From contig NC_087070.1 in NCBI RefSeq assembly GCF_963678635.1, positions 5,492,539-5,556,538 of the forward strand: a stretch of 64,000 bases of DNA, read 5' to 3'. Below the pieces are notes generated by a model, which worked only from the letters and a program-made list of their open reading frames with translations, searched no databases and had not been told where the DNA came from. This DNA comes from Symsagittifera roscoffensis. Taxonomy: Eukaryota; Xenacoelomorpha; Acoela; Convolutidae. How positions within the stretch are numbered: the stretch's first letter is position 1; every line of letters begins with the position of its first letter. Position numbers and translations under genes: made by a program. Below are positions 40,423 through 51,699 of the stretch, piece by piece.

Positions 40423-43400
40423 TTAAAAATAGTCTTGACTGGTCACAGACACATCATCTCCATTGAAGTATGTCTTTTCAAACTCTCTTCGCTTTCGGTC
40501 TTTAATTTGCTCCAGTTTCTCATCCTGTGTTTTGAGCACAGTCATCGGCACTAATGGCTTGCCTATTCTAACTGGTATAGGGTCTGCAGCTTTTTGCTTC
40601 AGTTTTTCTAATTTAGCCAAACGATTTATCTCTTGATCGGCATAAGATTTGCGACTTTCTTGAATCTTTTTGCGTTTTTCGATTTCAGCCAACTTGAGCT
40701 CGACAGGTGCTTTTGGCAAGCAATCAATTAAGTCCAACAGGTAGAAAACTCTTCGCTCTACATCTTTTAATAGATCTATCGATGTTTTCTCCGAATTTTT
40801 GGGGTTCTTTTTCTCTCCCAGCTGGTTGTCAATGTATTTTGTTCGTTCATTAACTGAAAAAAAGAGCACGTATTATATAGTGTTATGCTGTATTACACAC
40901 GCCATGGGAATCTGTTTTGATGCCATTAGGCCTGAATCTCAAATAACAGCCAAAACCAATCAAAAGTCGGTTATTTTAGTACCTGTGATCAGTCGCCTGT
41001 AAATGTCGTTAAGGTCCTTGCTGACAAACTTGTCGTCCTCGGTCATTTGGGCCTCGAATCGTTCGCATATACTCCTCCGGGCATTCAAATTATCCTGCAT
41101 TTTGTGTAGCTTCTGTTTTGTAATTTTTTCTTTTGCCTAAACCAAGGTCTAGTTGTTTGACATGACTCAAGTTGCCTTGGAGTTTTTAATATAAATTGAG
41201 GCGATTTAGTCCAACTTAACTAGAGTTGATAAAACGTTGTTTTGATACAAAATCAACTGAAGGGAGCTTAAAGTTCATTTGCAAAGTATAACTTTGTGTG
41301 TACCATCTTGATGTTGTTTGTAGTAGTTATTTAAAATTTAACTTGCCTTCAACGTGTCTATCTTCTGCGATTGTATTTCTTCTTGCTGCTTCAAGTCTTT
41401 TGTGAGCCGCTGTATCAGAGTGTCCTGCTCTTCGATGATCTCTAGTTTCCGAATCTGCCAACTCTCGAACTCCCGGAGAAACTCAATCACTTTGATAGGA
41501 TCCTGACTCATAATCTGAACTCAAAAAGAAACAAGGATAGCCGGTTACTGTGCAAGTAGCACAGAATATTCCGACCATAGTCTTAAAAAACAGAACAACA
41601 TTTTTTCTTCAAATTATTGTGGCTTTTTTCGGCGTGGTGTGATAAAAGGAGCTGATTAAAATTCAAGAGACTAGGCATATTCGAAATTCCTAGTAAAACC
41701 AGCAAAAATAACTGGAAAAAAGAAAAAATCACAAATTTACTTTTCAAATTTTTGTTGCAATTTATTGAACTTGTGAAGTTTCTGATTTCAAAAAGGCGCT
41801 AAAATACTAAAAAAACTGCTCTCGAGTAAAACAGCTTTAACGTTCTCGCACTAGCGAGCATGCGAGCGTTAGTGTATTAGTACGAACGTTCTTTTTTTCT
41901 AACCAAACTCGCAAATAAAAGTGGACACTTATCTGGAAGTTTCTCTAGCATTGGAAATTGCATAGCATCTGTTATCTGCTTTATTTGTGACTGGTGTTAA
42001 AGAGTAATTAACATAGTGAGTAATCTTAAATAGGTCTTGGTGATTTTTCTTGTTTTTTTTCAAGGCAAAAGTCATAAAATTTGTTCACGCTCAATTTTGA
42101 TTTTCGCGATTTGACTGGTGATTTTTTTAAGTTCAGTGCATTTCCATTGTTAAAAGGAAGGTGAATTGCACTATCGAACAGCAAAAGTGTAAAGGTCAGG
42201 AAAAACGTGATTGACTTGTAATTTCGAAAATGGAAATTAATTATCAGAGAAATTATAAAGAGTTTTAAGACCATCCATTCTTTTCTTTTAAGTTCAAAAT
42301 TTTAAGTTTATGGAAAAAAACAAGTCATTTATGGACTCATAATCTCTAAGTTGTAGCAGATCATATCCGAGACGTAGCCTAATTTTTACCAATTAGAGGC
42401 TCACTTCTACTTTTTCTGTTTGCACTACAGAGCTGCTTCTTGTGTTGATCGCTAGTGTTTGCAAAGCGCAGCTTGGCCTCCCTGTAAATTAAGCTATTTT
42501 AAGCCGTTAAAATAAGCTGTTTTTGCGCGTTTTATTTGCTCGAAAACAAAAAAGAAAAAAATTAAAGCACATCCGAATACAAAGTTCAGAAACGAAAAAC
42601 AAACCGATTTTTTGCAATTCTTTCTTTGGAAATGTTTCGGTCATTTTTCATGCCTAGCAAAAGAATTTGCTGCTAATGCCTAGCCTAGCAAAAGGATATT
42701 CAGTTCCAGAACCTGCTAAAATTGTAATTTCGGAGTGGTGCGCTTGTCCCTCAGAAAATTGAGAACTATTTAATTAATAAAAATGTTTGTAATATAGCGT
42801 GCCTTGCATGACTACCTAGTAATTTTGTGGTAATTACGAGCTGTTTGGTTATTATTATTAGCGCTGCTGGCTATCAAGGTTTATGATTTTTATTCCGACT
42901 TAAGAAAATGAGAAATAAATATATATGCCTGGGGTGTTTTTTTTCTAAATTATCAGACCGATTTTTCAAAAGTTGACAGCGTATAGGTATCGATCCGGAA
43001 ATGTTTGGATTGCCAAGCGAGTAAGCTTGCACTAGACTTAGCTTGCACTTGCCATGCGGATGGCTTGTTGCTCGAGTGATACTTTGATAGATTCGATACG
43101 CAAAATATTCATGCACGGAAGACTACCCGCACTCATAATCGGTCCAAAGTAAATTGAGGCAAGGCAATTGGTCTTAATATTTCGATGCCTTTCTCAAGTT
43201 TTTAACCCTTCAAACTCGATACTATCTGCCTAACATTTGTAGTTTGACAATATTTCATAAACAAAAATTATTCGAGGTCAATTAAATGGCAGTCGGAAGG
43301 TTCAGATTCAGGGCTTTGCCCTGATACGAGCAGTTTTTATTTAATTCTATTTCGAGCGGTTATGGCATATCTTTCTCTGAGGGATGCTTGAGACAGATCT

Positions 43401-46400
43401 CTTCTGTATTGTCACTTCTGGGTCGAAATAAGTGAGAGCATGAGTAGTAGAGTTTAGTAGGTGAGTGTTCGCATCAATTGGTATTCAGCTCGGTTAGTTT
43501 CTTTTTACACAAGCAAAGCTTGTATTATAGTATAAACTCCCTTTTTTCCAACCTAAGTGACAAATATTGTTGCGACGCAAATATTGTTGCGACAAAATCT
43601 GTCCAATTTGAAAGTGTTCATTTTGATCAATAACCAGCTTTAAGTACAGCCAATGCTAAGGATATTAACACAGACTATTATATTACAAATAGCACTTTAG
43701 CTTCAAGGTATCATGGATGTGTAGCGCAGAGGTAGGGAATGAGACCAGCAACAAAATAAGATGGTTAGAACGTGGGCAGGGTCGGATGTTTTTAATGAAC
43801 TTTTTCGTATACTAGCTAAAGAGCTTCCGCTCTGTAAATTGAGGCATGTTATTTTGTAAAAAAATTTTTTCAAATTGACTTGCGATTGTTTCATAATTGG
43901 CTTGCGTCACCTAGCAATTATGTAGACTCAAAGATTTACTCATTCAGTTTTCCCAGTGGCGTTTTTTGGTCATATTTTTGCTTGTGTATGCGAAGTGCAA
44001 CTTCGCCTCTGTGTCTAATGATTGGTATTAGTTGCTATCAATGTTTACATAGCTAATTAATTAGTATGATTGAGCTCCAAATTAATAGCAAGTCGAATTT
44101 CTTAATCTATTCTAATAAAATAGTTTTGGAATCCAATTTACGACTGAAAGGACTTGGTTATGATATATAACTCAACATCTTAGGTCTTGTTGCTTCTAAA
44201 ACAGTTGAAGACAAGTCGTTCCAGTGCAGAAGAGATAGTTCAGTTTGTACACCACTAAGCGAATTATTTTGAGGTACCGATCCCAATTTTTTTGGTACGT
44301 CACGCTCTTAAAACCGTTTTCAACGTGCGAGAACAGAAAAGCCCTTATAGTCTATTTCAGCCCTAATAGTAACTGCAGCCTACCTATAAAAACTTAGCGT
44401 TCCATTGTGGTGAATTGTGCATTTGGGGATTATAATGAGCCTGTGAAAATGCGAAAGAGCAGATTTTTTTTTACCTGCTCGACTGTCATTTTTTGAGTCT
44501 CGCCGATCTGCTGGAGGAACTGCCTGCTCTGCAATACAGTGTCGAGGTCCTTTTCTGTGAACTGCAGGTTGAGGGAATCCATCTTCACTCTTGTCTCTTT
44601 CTCTATAATCTGGGCTCCCTTTTTCGCCATCTCCTGGTCGAATTTCTCCATCACCTCAAATTGAACAGATTCTACCGCTTTGGATGTATAGTGAATGCTA
44701 TTACTCTTTAATAATTCGATCATTAATTCTACATTAAGTCAATTTAGCCTAAAATGCTCATTTTAACGTCGGAAATCAATTTTTATAAGCTTAGTTCAGA
44801 TCGTTTAAAATGACGTCAAAAGTTCAGTAAAAACGCCTTTTTTGACCGACTAAGTTGCTGAAGCTAGCCGATTTTGTGAAAAATTTGGCGTTACTTGTAA
44901 ATGTAATTTTATTAATGACGAATATTGGTTGACTTGAAGAGAATCTTGCGCTGAGCTCCCAAGATGATCCAAAATATAACGAACTGAACTGTTATTTATC
45001 CATCAGGATTTTTTCTTGAAGTGACTAGAAGGAAGTACGCGTAGGCTTGGTTTTATGTCGATTGGTTTTATTTATCACAAGGAAAACTCGTAATTTGTTA
45101 AGATTAAGAGTCATGAACGTAGTGATTACTCTTATATAGGTTTTTTTGATTTTTTTTTTTTCGTTTTTCAGGAAAAATTTTTCGCTGTTTTACTTCAGAT
45201 TTTTTGGGTTCTGTTAAAAGGAAAGAAAACTCCACTTGAACAGCAAAAGTGTAAAGGTCACAAAAAACGTGATTGACTTCTAGTTTAGAAAATGGAACTT
45301 AATTTTCAGATTTCTCAGCGAAGCTAAAATTTTACCGATCGATCTAGTTTTCTCAAATTGGGTTACTTTAATCAAAAAAGCATCATTAATAAGTTGTTCG
45401 TGAAATTCAAAGAGCTTAATGCCATAGATTTTTCTTTGAAGTTCGAAATTTGAAGTTTTTAGTGGATCTATTGTCTTAAATGTGTGTCGTACCTGGTTGA
45501 ACTCGTTGAGATTGTGCACTTCGTTCTTAAGGAACCTGCCCCAATTCTGCTGTGTTTCGCGGAGAGACATTCGCTCGCCCTCCACATGTTCCGCTTTCTG
45601 TTCCACGTCAGACTTGCAATTCTAGATGAAACAAATTCAGATGTACTTCAAACCCCCTCATATTATAACTATTATAACAACGCTCCCCCCCCCCCCCCCC
45701 TCCCAAAGGAGAGTCTCTTAATAAAAAGACCGATGCTCTTTTCCATTTGGAAAAAATTAATTCGACATTGGCATAATGCAATAAAATTTGGCATGGTGAA
45801 GAAACTTACGATTGTCAATAGATTTGTTCTTTACCCTTGCAATAAGCAAGGGTAAAGCAATCGGGTACTGGACTTTTTCTTCCCGTAAACAACTTTGTTC
45901 ACAGGATTCTTCTCATCTGGACTCATTTCCTTGAAGTCTTTTGGCACCCAATATACCGCTACAGATATATTTTGTACTTATTGGAATATTAAATATCTGC
46001 TCTGTTCAATTTTTTTATGTCGTAATTTTACCAACTCGATAGTTTCATGTAAATTCATATTTTGTTTTTTTTTTCCTTTTCTTTTTTTCGGCTTGATAGG
46101 TTTCGGTCTATATTATATCATCATATTGCGTCGTTCGAGGAGAGAAAAAGTTTTTTTTTGTGTGTGTGTGTGCGTGCGTGTGTGTGTGTGTGTGTTTGTG
46201 TTTTGACGGTGAGGGCGACTTTATAATTTTTTTGTTAGTCTTTAACTCTTTTGAAATTTTTTTTCTGCGTTGTTTTTTGGGCTTAATAGGTTTTGGCTTG
46301 TTTTCTATCGGCTTAAGGACCTCATATCATCTGACGGGCGAATATGCGTTTGTGTGTTAAGGGTGAGGGGGACTTAATAAAATTTTTAAAATTTTTGTTG

Positions 46401-47167
46401 ATTTTTTTTTTCAGCTTAAAGGGTTTTTGCCAAGGTGTTTTCGGCTTTGTTACCGCTTGGTAATTTTTCTTTCGATGCAAATTTTACATTTTATTGTCAT
46501 GGCTTTTTTCGTTTAAAAATTAGCTCTTCGTTTTGATAGAACTAGTTTTTTGAATTTTTTTCTTGTTTCAAGCAGCGGCTTTCTTGTTTTGAATCTCAAG
46601 TGGTGCGAAGCTCAGCATCGCCTCTGTGTCATACCTTACATCGTAACATAACGCCTCAATAACACGATGAACAACTATAAAAACAGAAATTTTGTAAGGT
46701 GGGGGGAGGAAAGTTAAAAAAGCCAAACAGAACTCATCATTAAAATATTTGAAATGTACGACGGCTTAGTTATAATCAGAATTTTGGACAATCCACAATT
46801 TTTTATGAGCTCAGGTTTTTCTGCCTTTTTTATCATGAGATTAGCCAATGCTTTGATTAAAGTGCGAAATAATTTTATAATACTTAATAGCTTCTCTCGA
46901 TTGCATTTCGATGAGACATACCGAGAACTAGAGCAGCACATCATTTTATATGAGGCAAATTTTCGGAAAATTTTGTTAGTTGATATTTGCTGACCGGGTA
47001 AAGCAATAGATATGCGTTTGGCTGAAATTAGCTCTGCAATTGAAGTCATACCTTGATAGCTGACTGTAGATCATTGATATACACAGAGTGCAGGAAGTTC
47101 TGTCGTCTATTGTCCAATCTCTCGTGAAGTGGAGGATTTCTTGAGTTGGACGATGCTCCAAGTGCAC
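40423..47167 (-). CDS. CFAP100: CFAP100/CCDC38-family ciliary coiled-coil protein (N-terminus not found)
   Basis: Six exons on the minus strand: 47167-47052, 45621-45493, 44705-44475, 41514-41347, 41136-40983 and 40853-40423. They join in one frame (phases 1, 0, 0, 0, 0, 1), giving about 409 residues. Introns are GT-AG except the one after 41347, which begins GCAAGT (a GC donor). The acceptor before 44705 is weak. The family's layout is visible: a heptad-rich N-terminal block ending in FLKN; a DPIKVIEFLREFE helix start like the 'EPxxLLxxxxELEEQN' block; and a C-terminal DVERRVFYLLDLIDCLPK helix followed by a long basic helix. Relatives act on the ciliary axoneme at the modifier-of-inner-arm (MIA) complex. 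The first exon(s), upstream of 47167, are missing, and another internal exon is possible in the 2.96-kb intron. CFAP100 versus a paralogue is not certain. Confidence 0.7.
41525..41640 (+). repeat. Dispersed repeat family 2, copy in intron
   Basis: It shares GTAGCACAGAATATTCCGAC and about 90 further bases with 47345-47455. A short inverted match lies at 57271-57310. It overlaps none of the exons. Confidence 0.6.
42010..42280 (+). repeat. Dispersed repeat family 1, copy in large intron
   Basis: It aligns with 45100-45450 over blocks such as AACAGCAAAAGTGTAAAGGTC and AAAACGTGATTGACTT, and more weakly with 51700-52010. No coding capacity; origin unknown. Confidence 0.6.
42457..42480 (+). repeat. 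Short hairpin motif, copy 1 (diverged)
   Basis: GCAAAGCGCAGCTTGGCCTC matches the 43981-44020 motif. Its stem is imperfect. Confidence 0.45.
43287..43337 (+). repeat. Dispersed hairpin repeat, inverted copy at 55548-55598
   Basis: CAGTCGGAAGGTTCAGATTC followed by CAGGGCTTTGCCCTG and ATACGAGCAG is the reverse complement of the sequence at 55548-55598, apart from a few bases. The core is a 6-bp stem hairpin. Probable relic of a short mobile element. Confidence 0.65.
43981..44020 (+). repeat. Short hairpin motif, copy 2, Helitron-end-like
   Basis: GCGAAGTGCAACTTCGC folds into a 6-bp stem; CTCTGTGT then CTAA then T follow. A hairpin about 10 bases before CTRR-T is the shape of a Helitron 3' end. 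Related motifs lie at 42457, 46600, 51241 and 54461, all in the same orientation. Confidence 0.45.
45100..45450 (+). repeat. Dispersed repeat family 1, copy between exons
   Basis: Same family as 42010-42280 and 51700-52010; the strongest shared block is AACAGCAAAAGTGTAAAGGTC near 45240. Confidence 0.6.
45685..45700. repeat. C homopolymer (16)
   Basis: Sixteen consecutive C in A+T-rich intron sequence just upstream (gene sense) of exon 45621-45493. Length is liable to sequencing error. Confidence 0.9.
45829..45857. repeat. Perfect 12-bp hairpin in intron
   Basis: CTTTACCCTTGC, loop AATAA, then the exact reverse complement. No second copy noticed. Confidence 0.85.
46070..46460 (+). repeat. 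Degenerate T-rich tandem repeat with TG microsatellite
   Basis: Blocks like GGCTTAATAGGTTTTGGCTT preceded by long T runs recur near 46090, 46285 and 46410, with a GGTGAGGGCGACTT-like block between. Positions 46159-46201 are a TG/CG dinucleotide repeat. No coding potential. Confidence 0.6.
46600..46630 (+). repeat. Short hairpin motif, copy 3 (diverged)
   Basis: GTGCGAAGCTCAGCATCGCC followed by TCTGTGTCAT; same family as 43981-44020. Confidence 0.45.
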
Positions 47168-47344
47168 CTGCGGGTCTTTTTAATTAGTCCATCTTAAGTA
47201 TATCACGAGAAAAAACTAAGGCAACTAGAGAAATGTCATCAAAAACTCATTGAATAGATAACCAATGTGTTATTTTTGTCCAGAGGTTTGTTGCATGTTA
47301 TTGTGTTTAAGAAGTTTTTGAAAAAATATATCAATAAAAAACCA

Positions 47345-47455
47345 CAAGAACAAGAATAGCGTATTGCTGAACAAGTAGCACAGAATGTTCCGACCATATT
47401 TTTACAAAAACTACTGTTTATTTTTCAATTTGCATCGTTTTTTGTTTTGGTGCGC
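47345..47455 (+). repeat. Dispersed repeat family 2, second copy
   Basis: It matches 41525-41640 over GTAGCACAGAATGTTCCGAC and flanking bases. Confidence 0.6.
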
Positions 47456-48824
47456 CGAGAGAATCTAAAATAAAGCCTAGAAGTTTAATAGCAAATTAGG
47501 TACATTTGACAATAGTTGTTCATAACATAAATATTAAACTTAAAAAATTTTTTGCAAATATTTAGCATTAACTTTTTTTACTCGTTCTTAAACTTTTATT
47601 CCCAAGAATTCCCGAGAAATATTTTCATGTGGCAAATTTTGCTATTGTAAGCCAATTACAATCTGCTCTCTCGCTTTATTTACTCGAAATTAGACGAAAA
47701 GTTTCGAACCGGTTTTTCTTGACACTGGGAAATTTTTTTGGAAGTTTTTTAATGTCGTTCGAAGCACGACTGAAAAGACTTTAATAAGATATATCACTTA
47801 ACTCATTCCGAGAATTATTTGAGGAACCTGATTTGTGGAAAACAAAAAAAACCAAAACACCCGATTACTAAGTTCTCCATTTTCAATGGCCGGAACAAAA
47901 GCTCTTTTTAAAGGCTCCAACTGAGAATTCTTTTAGAGTATTGTTAAGTTTTTAAATTGCGCAAGAAAGAAGGCTAAAATTGCATCTCTCTTAAAATGAA
48001 TAAAAAAATTCAAGTGCTAACTGGTATAGTCTGGATCAAAATTGATCTAAAATTGTTACTAGTTACTTTTGTCTCGATCGATTAAAGCATAAAATGTGCT
48101 CAAAAGTTTGTGTTCACACAAGGATTGAAAAAAGTTTAATCACAAGATTTGGAAAGAAAAATGTTTGGTTGCGTTACTTTTTTTTCAGTAAATTTTTAGG
48201 GTTGTTTTGACCTTGAACGCTAATGAATATTAGTGATGTTTGAAGTTCTAAGTTTGCCACTTAGTAGTTCAAACATTAAACATATTGAAAAAAAAAACAT
48301 GTCAATTTTTCCAACAGATGGATGCAGATAAAAAGACCCGTGCCGGCTAATCGGCTGCTGCTCGAACTCACAATTGAGTATCTCTTCGGTTGAGACATTT
48401 AAATTAAGTCTTGACTTGTGATCTTTAGTTCATAAGGTAGTATTATGATGGAATTGAGTGTTAGGATGTAGTTATTTAACGAACTCATGAATTGACAAAA
48501 CTGTGCGTTAATATAATGTTTTTTTTTTGTTTTTCCTGGTGATTTCTCATTCTGCTGTTAAGGACAAAAGCAGATAATAAGTTGAGTGCAATCAGTCATA
48601 AGTTGTTATGAGTTAAATCATTAAAATCTCTTTTCTTTCGTTAAAAGCTCACCGGACCAAAAGAACCATGTACTCTCCCTAAGTCAATTTTAGGAGAGAT
48701 TGTTCACTTCGCATAAAATATTCTTGTTGACATGTTGCATTAATTTGCCATTTGTTTCTAGGAGAGATATCGTTCATTTGGTAAATTTAGGGTGATTTGG
48801 AAAACCAACACACTAGATTTTATA

Positions 48825-49085
48825 CTCCTCGTTGTTAAGTGGTGATTAATTCTCCGTCTCTCAATCGAAAGGTCGGATGTTCGAAGCCCACCATGATCCT
48901 TGCTCGTTGCTTAAGGATGAGGCAACATTACCCAGCCCAGAAAAAAGGCAAAATAATTGCATGTAATTCTTAAGCAGGGCCAACGTCTCTCCGTGAAAAG
49001 CTGAGCAGCTCGCATGTTGGGTTTTGCCCTTGTGGACAAATTGTCTTAATCGTATGTTTAAAATGTACCCTTGATAAAGCCCTTA
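48825..49085 (+). repeat. tRNA-derived SINE candidate
   Basis: TTGTTAAGTGG (48832) resembles a pol III A box and GTTCGAAGCCC (48879) a B box, with tRNA-like spacing and strand. A body of about 170 bp follows, with no terminal poly(A). It is a single copy in this window, so the repeat nature is inferred from the tRNA-like head. Confidence 0.55.
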
Positions 49086-49093
49086 ATTATATT

Positions 49094-49111
49094 TGGGGTG
49101 TTTTTTGCAGA
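49094..49111 (+). promoter_or_regulatory. COPS3: Splice acceptor before COPS3 start codon
   Basis: TTGGGGTGTTTTTTGCAG is a good acceptor 7 bases before the ATG. It implies an intron in the 5' untranslated region. Confidence 0.55.
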
Positions 49112-49118
49112 TATCTGA

Positions 49119-50603
49119 ATGTCAGCAAATGGCGGCTCATCTTCGAGTGGACAGGAAACAAACGGAGCTGAAGATCAACCGGCTTCAAACTCAGAGGCGA
49201 CTACAAACACACAAAACATATCAACCTCTAGAATAAACAACAACAGCAATGTAGCTGCTACTTCAAGCGAACCGCAGAGTACGAACAGTGGCATAACCGC
49301 ATCGGCGTTGGATCCGTTCATAAGCAACGTTACCCTCCGACAAAACAACAGCAGCGCCACCAACACCAGTCTAAAGCACATCACAGATTACTTACGCAAG
49401 ACAGACGACCTTCTCTACAACAATCTAACGCGCGTAGATCAGGTTTTGACTCTTCTGAACACAAATGATAACTCAATAGCAATTGCTCAAGTTCTATGGG
49501 CTAAATTGTCTAGTTTACCCTTGGATGCAGACCTATTGAACACTGTTGAGCCTCTAATTGTACAGACAGTGAGCTTCCTGAAAGAAGCTAATTACTCTGA
49601 TTTTGAAGTCCAAGGCCTTGATCTGTTTTCAAGAATGGTTAAAGTGTTCGGCAACGTGTTAGTATCTCGAGAAAGAGCTCAAATTGGACTTCAGCCGATT
49701 AGAAACGTAATCAAAATTATGAGAAGGGAAGGCGAATTTATAAGCGTGCTTACTACTTTCTTATACTTATGTTTAAGAAGTAACAATTTCAGGCCGGCTT
49801 TCGAGATTTTGGATTCAGACATCGTTGAAATTCGCCACGAAGGTCCGAAAAGCGATTTCGTCGACATCATTTTGTACTTTTACTACGGCGGCGTTTGCTA
49901 CTTGGCTGCTAAAAATTACAGTCGAGCCAATTTGTTTTTCGAAATAGCAGTTTCAACGCCAGCAACTGCTGTTAGTAAGATAATGGTTGAAGCCTACAAA
50001 AAATATCTGCTAACTTCATTTATTTTGCACGGAAAGTTGAAAGGATCACCTGTTAAATCGTCGCCTTCCAGTAACATTTTTCTCAGGTCTGTTAAAAGCT
50101 CAACTCAAGTTTACAGCGATCTTCTAGATTGTAAAACAGTTGCAGATTTGAATGAATCTCTTAGTAGGAACGAAACCGCATTCAGAGAAGACGGAAATTA
50201 TGGCCTTGTGAAGCTATGCATTGTGTCGATGTATAAACGAAATATTCAAAAACTGACCAAAACGTTTATAACTTTATCTCTGGCCGATATAACCAGTACT
50301 GTTAAGCTGGAAAACACCTCGCAAACTGAGAAATTTATCACGGAAATGGTGAACGAAGGTCAAATTCAGGCCAAAGTTAATCACGAGCAGGACATGGTGT
50401 ATTTTTCGGATAATTCCGAACAGAGAAACGGCGAAGAAGCTTTGCTCAAATTGACGGAACAGATTTCAAAATGTGTTGAAATAAATGCGAAGTTTCGTGA
50501 ACTAGATGACGCAATTAAAACGAGTGCACAGTACCAGGAGAAACTTCAGAGAACGTCTTCGGCGGGAGAGGCAAATACGTGGGATTTCTCGGCTATGACA
50601 TAA
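49119..50603 (+). CDS. COPS3: COP9 signalosome complex subunit 3 (CSN3)
   Basis: A 494-residue intact frame. CSN3 is one of six PCI-domain subunits of the COP9 signalosome, which removes NEDD8 from cullin-RING ubiquitin ligases in nucleus and cytoplasm. The match is clear in the helical-repeat part (residues about 250-300, with YYGG and STPATAVSKIMVEAYKKY) and the PCI part (about 360-390, with GLVKLC, YKRNIQKLTKTFITLSL). Vertebrate CSN3 is 423 residues; the excess here is a Ser/Asn/Thr-rich N-terminal extension of about 65. The whole coding region is one exon. Either the lineage lost introns or this is a functional retrocopy; an acceptor just upstream argues for a normal gene with an untranslated first exon. 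ATTAAA near 50925 is a possible poly(A) signal. Confidence 0.95.
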   Translation: MSANGGSSSSGQETNGAEDQPASNSEATTNTQNISTSRINNNSNVAATSSEPQSTNSGITASALDPFISNVTLRQNNSSATNTSLKHITDYLRKTDDLLYNNLTRVDQVLTLLNTNDNSIAIAQVLWAKLSSLPLDADLLNTVEPLIVQTVSFLKEANYSDFEVQGLDLFSRMVKVFGNVLVSRERAQIGLQPIRNVIKIMRREGEFISVLTTFLYLCLRSNNFRPAFEILDSDIVEIRHEGPKSDFVDIILYFYYGGVCYLAAKNYSRANLFFEIAVSTPATAVSKIMVEAYKKYLLTSFILHGKLKGSPVKSSPSSNIFLRSVKSSTQVYSDLLDCKTVADLNESLSRNETAFREDGNYGLVKLCIVSMYKRNIQKLTKTFITLSLADITSTVKLENTSQTEKFITEMVNEGQIQAKVNHEQDMVYFSDNSEQRNGEEALLKLTEQISKCVEINAKFRELDDAIKTSAQYQEKLQRTSSAGEANTWDFSAMT

Positions 50604-51326
50604 ACACTGGACTTCTGAAGAATTAAGTGACTTGAGTTAGAACTGTTGATGGAATTTGTCTGCTTCTAGTTCAGAAATAACATAAGGCTACCAAAATTAA
50701 TCTTTATCTACGTTTAAGATTGTTATGCGATAAAAGCTTATAATAGGAAAATAATTTTACAGAATGTATAAGACAAATTCGATTTTTGAAAAAGCAAACA
50801 GATTCCGTCGAGGGCAGTTTAAATTAGTCAATGAAGTTAAGCCGTTCTTTTGAATAGATCTGATGATGTTAAATTGTACTTTGCCTTGTAGACCTATGCC
50901 CTATCAGCACAGGGCTATGCCCATAATTAAAATACTGATTATCTAAATTTTGTTCTAATCAATTTTCTTCTGGTCTGTTTTTTTTTTGAAAAATATTACA
51001 TCAGTTATTAAACAAGAGTAAGTCCAACATTTTACCTAAGTCACGCCAGATTCTAGTCAAAAGCTTTGTTTGTAGTTCATGAGTTAGTTAAATAGCATAT
51101 CTAGTCGTGTGTACTATTTTAAAGCGTGTTTTTCGCTGCCTGGTATCTATAATAGATATCTAATTTGAAAGTAGTTGAATGCAAGACGCCATGACTAAGT
51201 GATTGAGACAAGAAGATATTGGATTCTATTTTCAGCTCTTGCCTGTGTTTGCGAACTGCAGCTTGGCCTCTATGTGTATTTTAAGTTTCGTTAAGTGTCA
51301 AGGAACGTAATGAAATTACTTATAAT
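50604..51326. other. COPS3 downstream region
   Basis: No gene. It includes the likely 3' untranslated region and, at 51241-51276, a diverged copy of the short hairpin motif (GCGAACTGCAGCTTGGCC). Confidence 0.6.
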
Positions 51327-51693
51327 CAGGGGCGGATCTAGGATTTTCTCGAGGGGGGGGGGGGGGGGGGCGGATATTTTTTTAGGTCGACCAAATTGAT
51401 TTTCCGAGCTCTCCTAAAGTAGTAAAAAGACCCTGTTTTGGCCAAATTTTCTGCGCTGCAGGCAAATTTTCGAAAAAACAGGTAAAAAGCCGTTTTTGGG
51501 CAGTTTTTGAAAATCTTTGACAAAAAAATCGCGTTTTTTTTGGCGCGCGCTCCTCCTCAAAGTTAGTATATATTGGCGCCAAAGGCGCCTTTAGAAAAAT
51601 TTAAAGGTCGGTCGGCCAAAAATTAGGTTGGCAGGGGGTCGAATCCCTGACGGGGGAGGGCGTCCCCCCCGCACCCCCCTAAATCCGCCCCTG
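51327..51693. mobile_element. MITE-like element, 367 bp, CAGGGGCGGAT inverted ends
   Basis: The ends CAGGGGCGGATCTAGG and CCTAAATCCGCCCCTG are inverted repeats. Flanks CTTATAAT and CGTTTAAT agree at 6 of 8 positions, suggesting an 8-bp hAT-like target duplication that has decayed. It contains an 18-base G run at 51353-51370. No transposase. Short frames inside are not genes. Confidence 0.75.
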
Positions 51694-51699
51694 CGTTTA

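Larger units (their letters stand above)
47168..49118. other. Divergent upstream region between the CFAP100-like gene and COPS3
   Basis: The two genes point away from each other here. It should hold the missing first exon(s) of the minus-strand gene, both promoters, and a non-coding first exon of COPS3. I see no firm exon. A minus-strand ATG at 48398 followed after 9 codons by a perfect GTGAGT donor is a candidate, but its phase does not fit the next exon found. A SINE occupies about 48825-49085. Confidence 0.55.

Noticed and set aside
45895-46206. 103-codon frame with Phe-rich sequence
   Set aside because: Driven by T-rich repeats and the TG microsatellite inside an intron.
48366-48398. Possible first coding exon of the CFAP100-like gene (9 codons then GTGAGT)
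   Set aside because: The exon ends in phase 0, but the next identified exon (47167-47052) needs one carried-over base. Kept only as a weak candidate.
51338-51582. Minus-strand frames of 61 and 66 codons
   Set aside because: They fall within the MITE and its G run; no domain.
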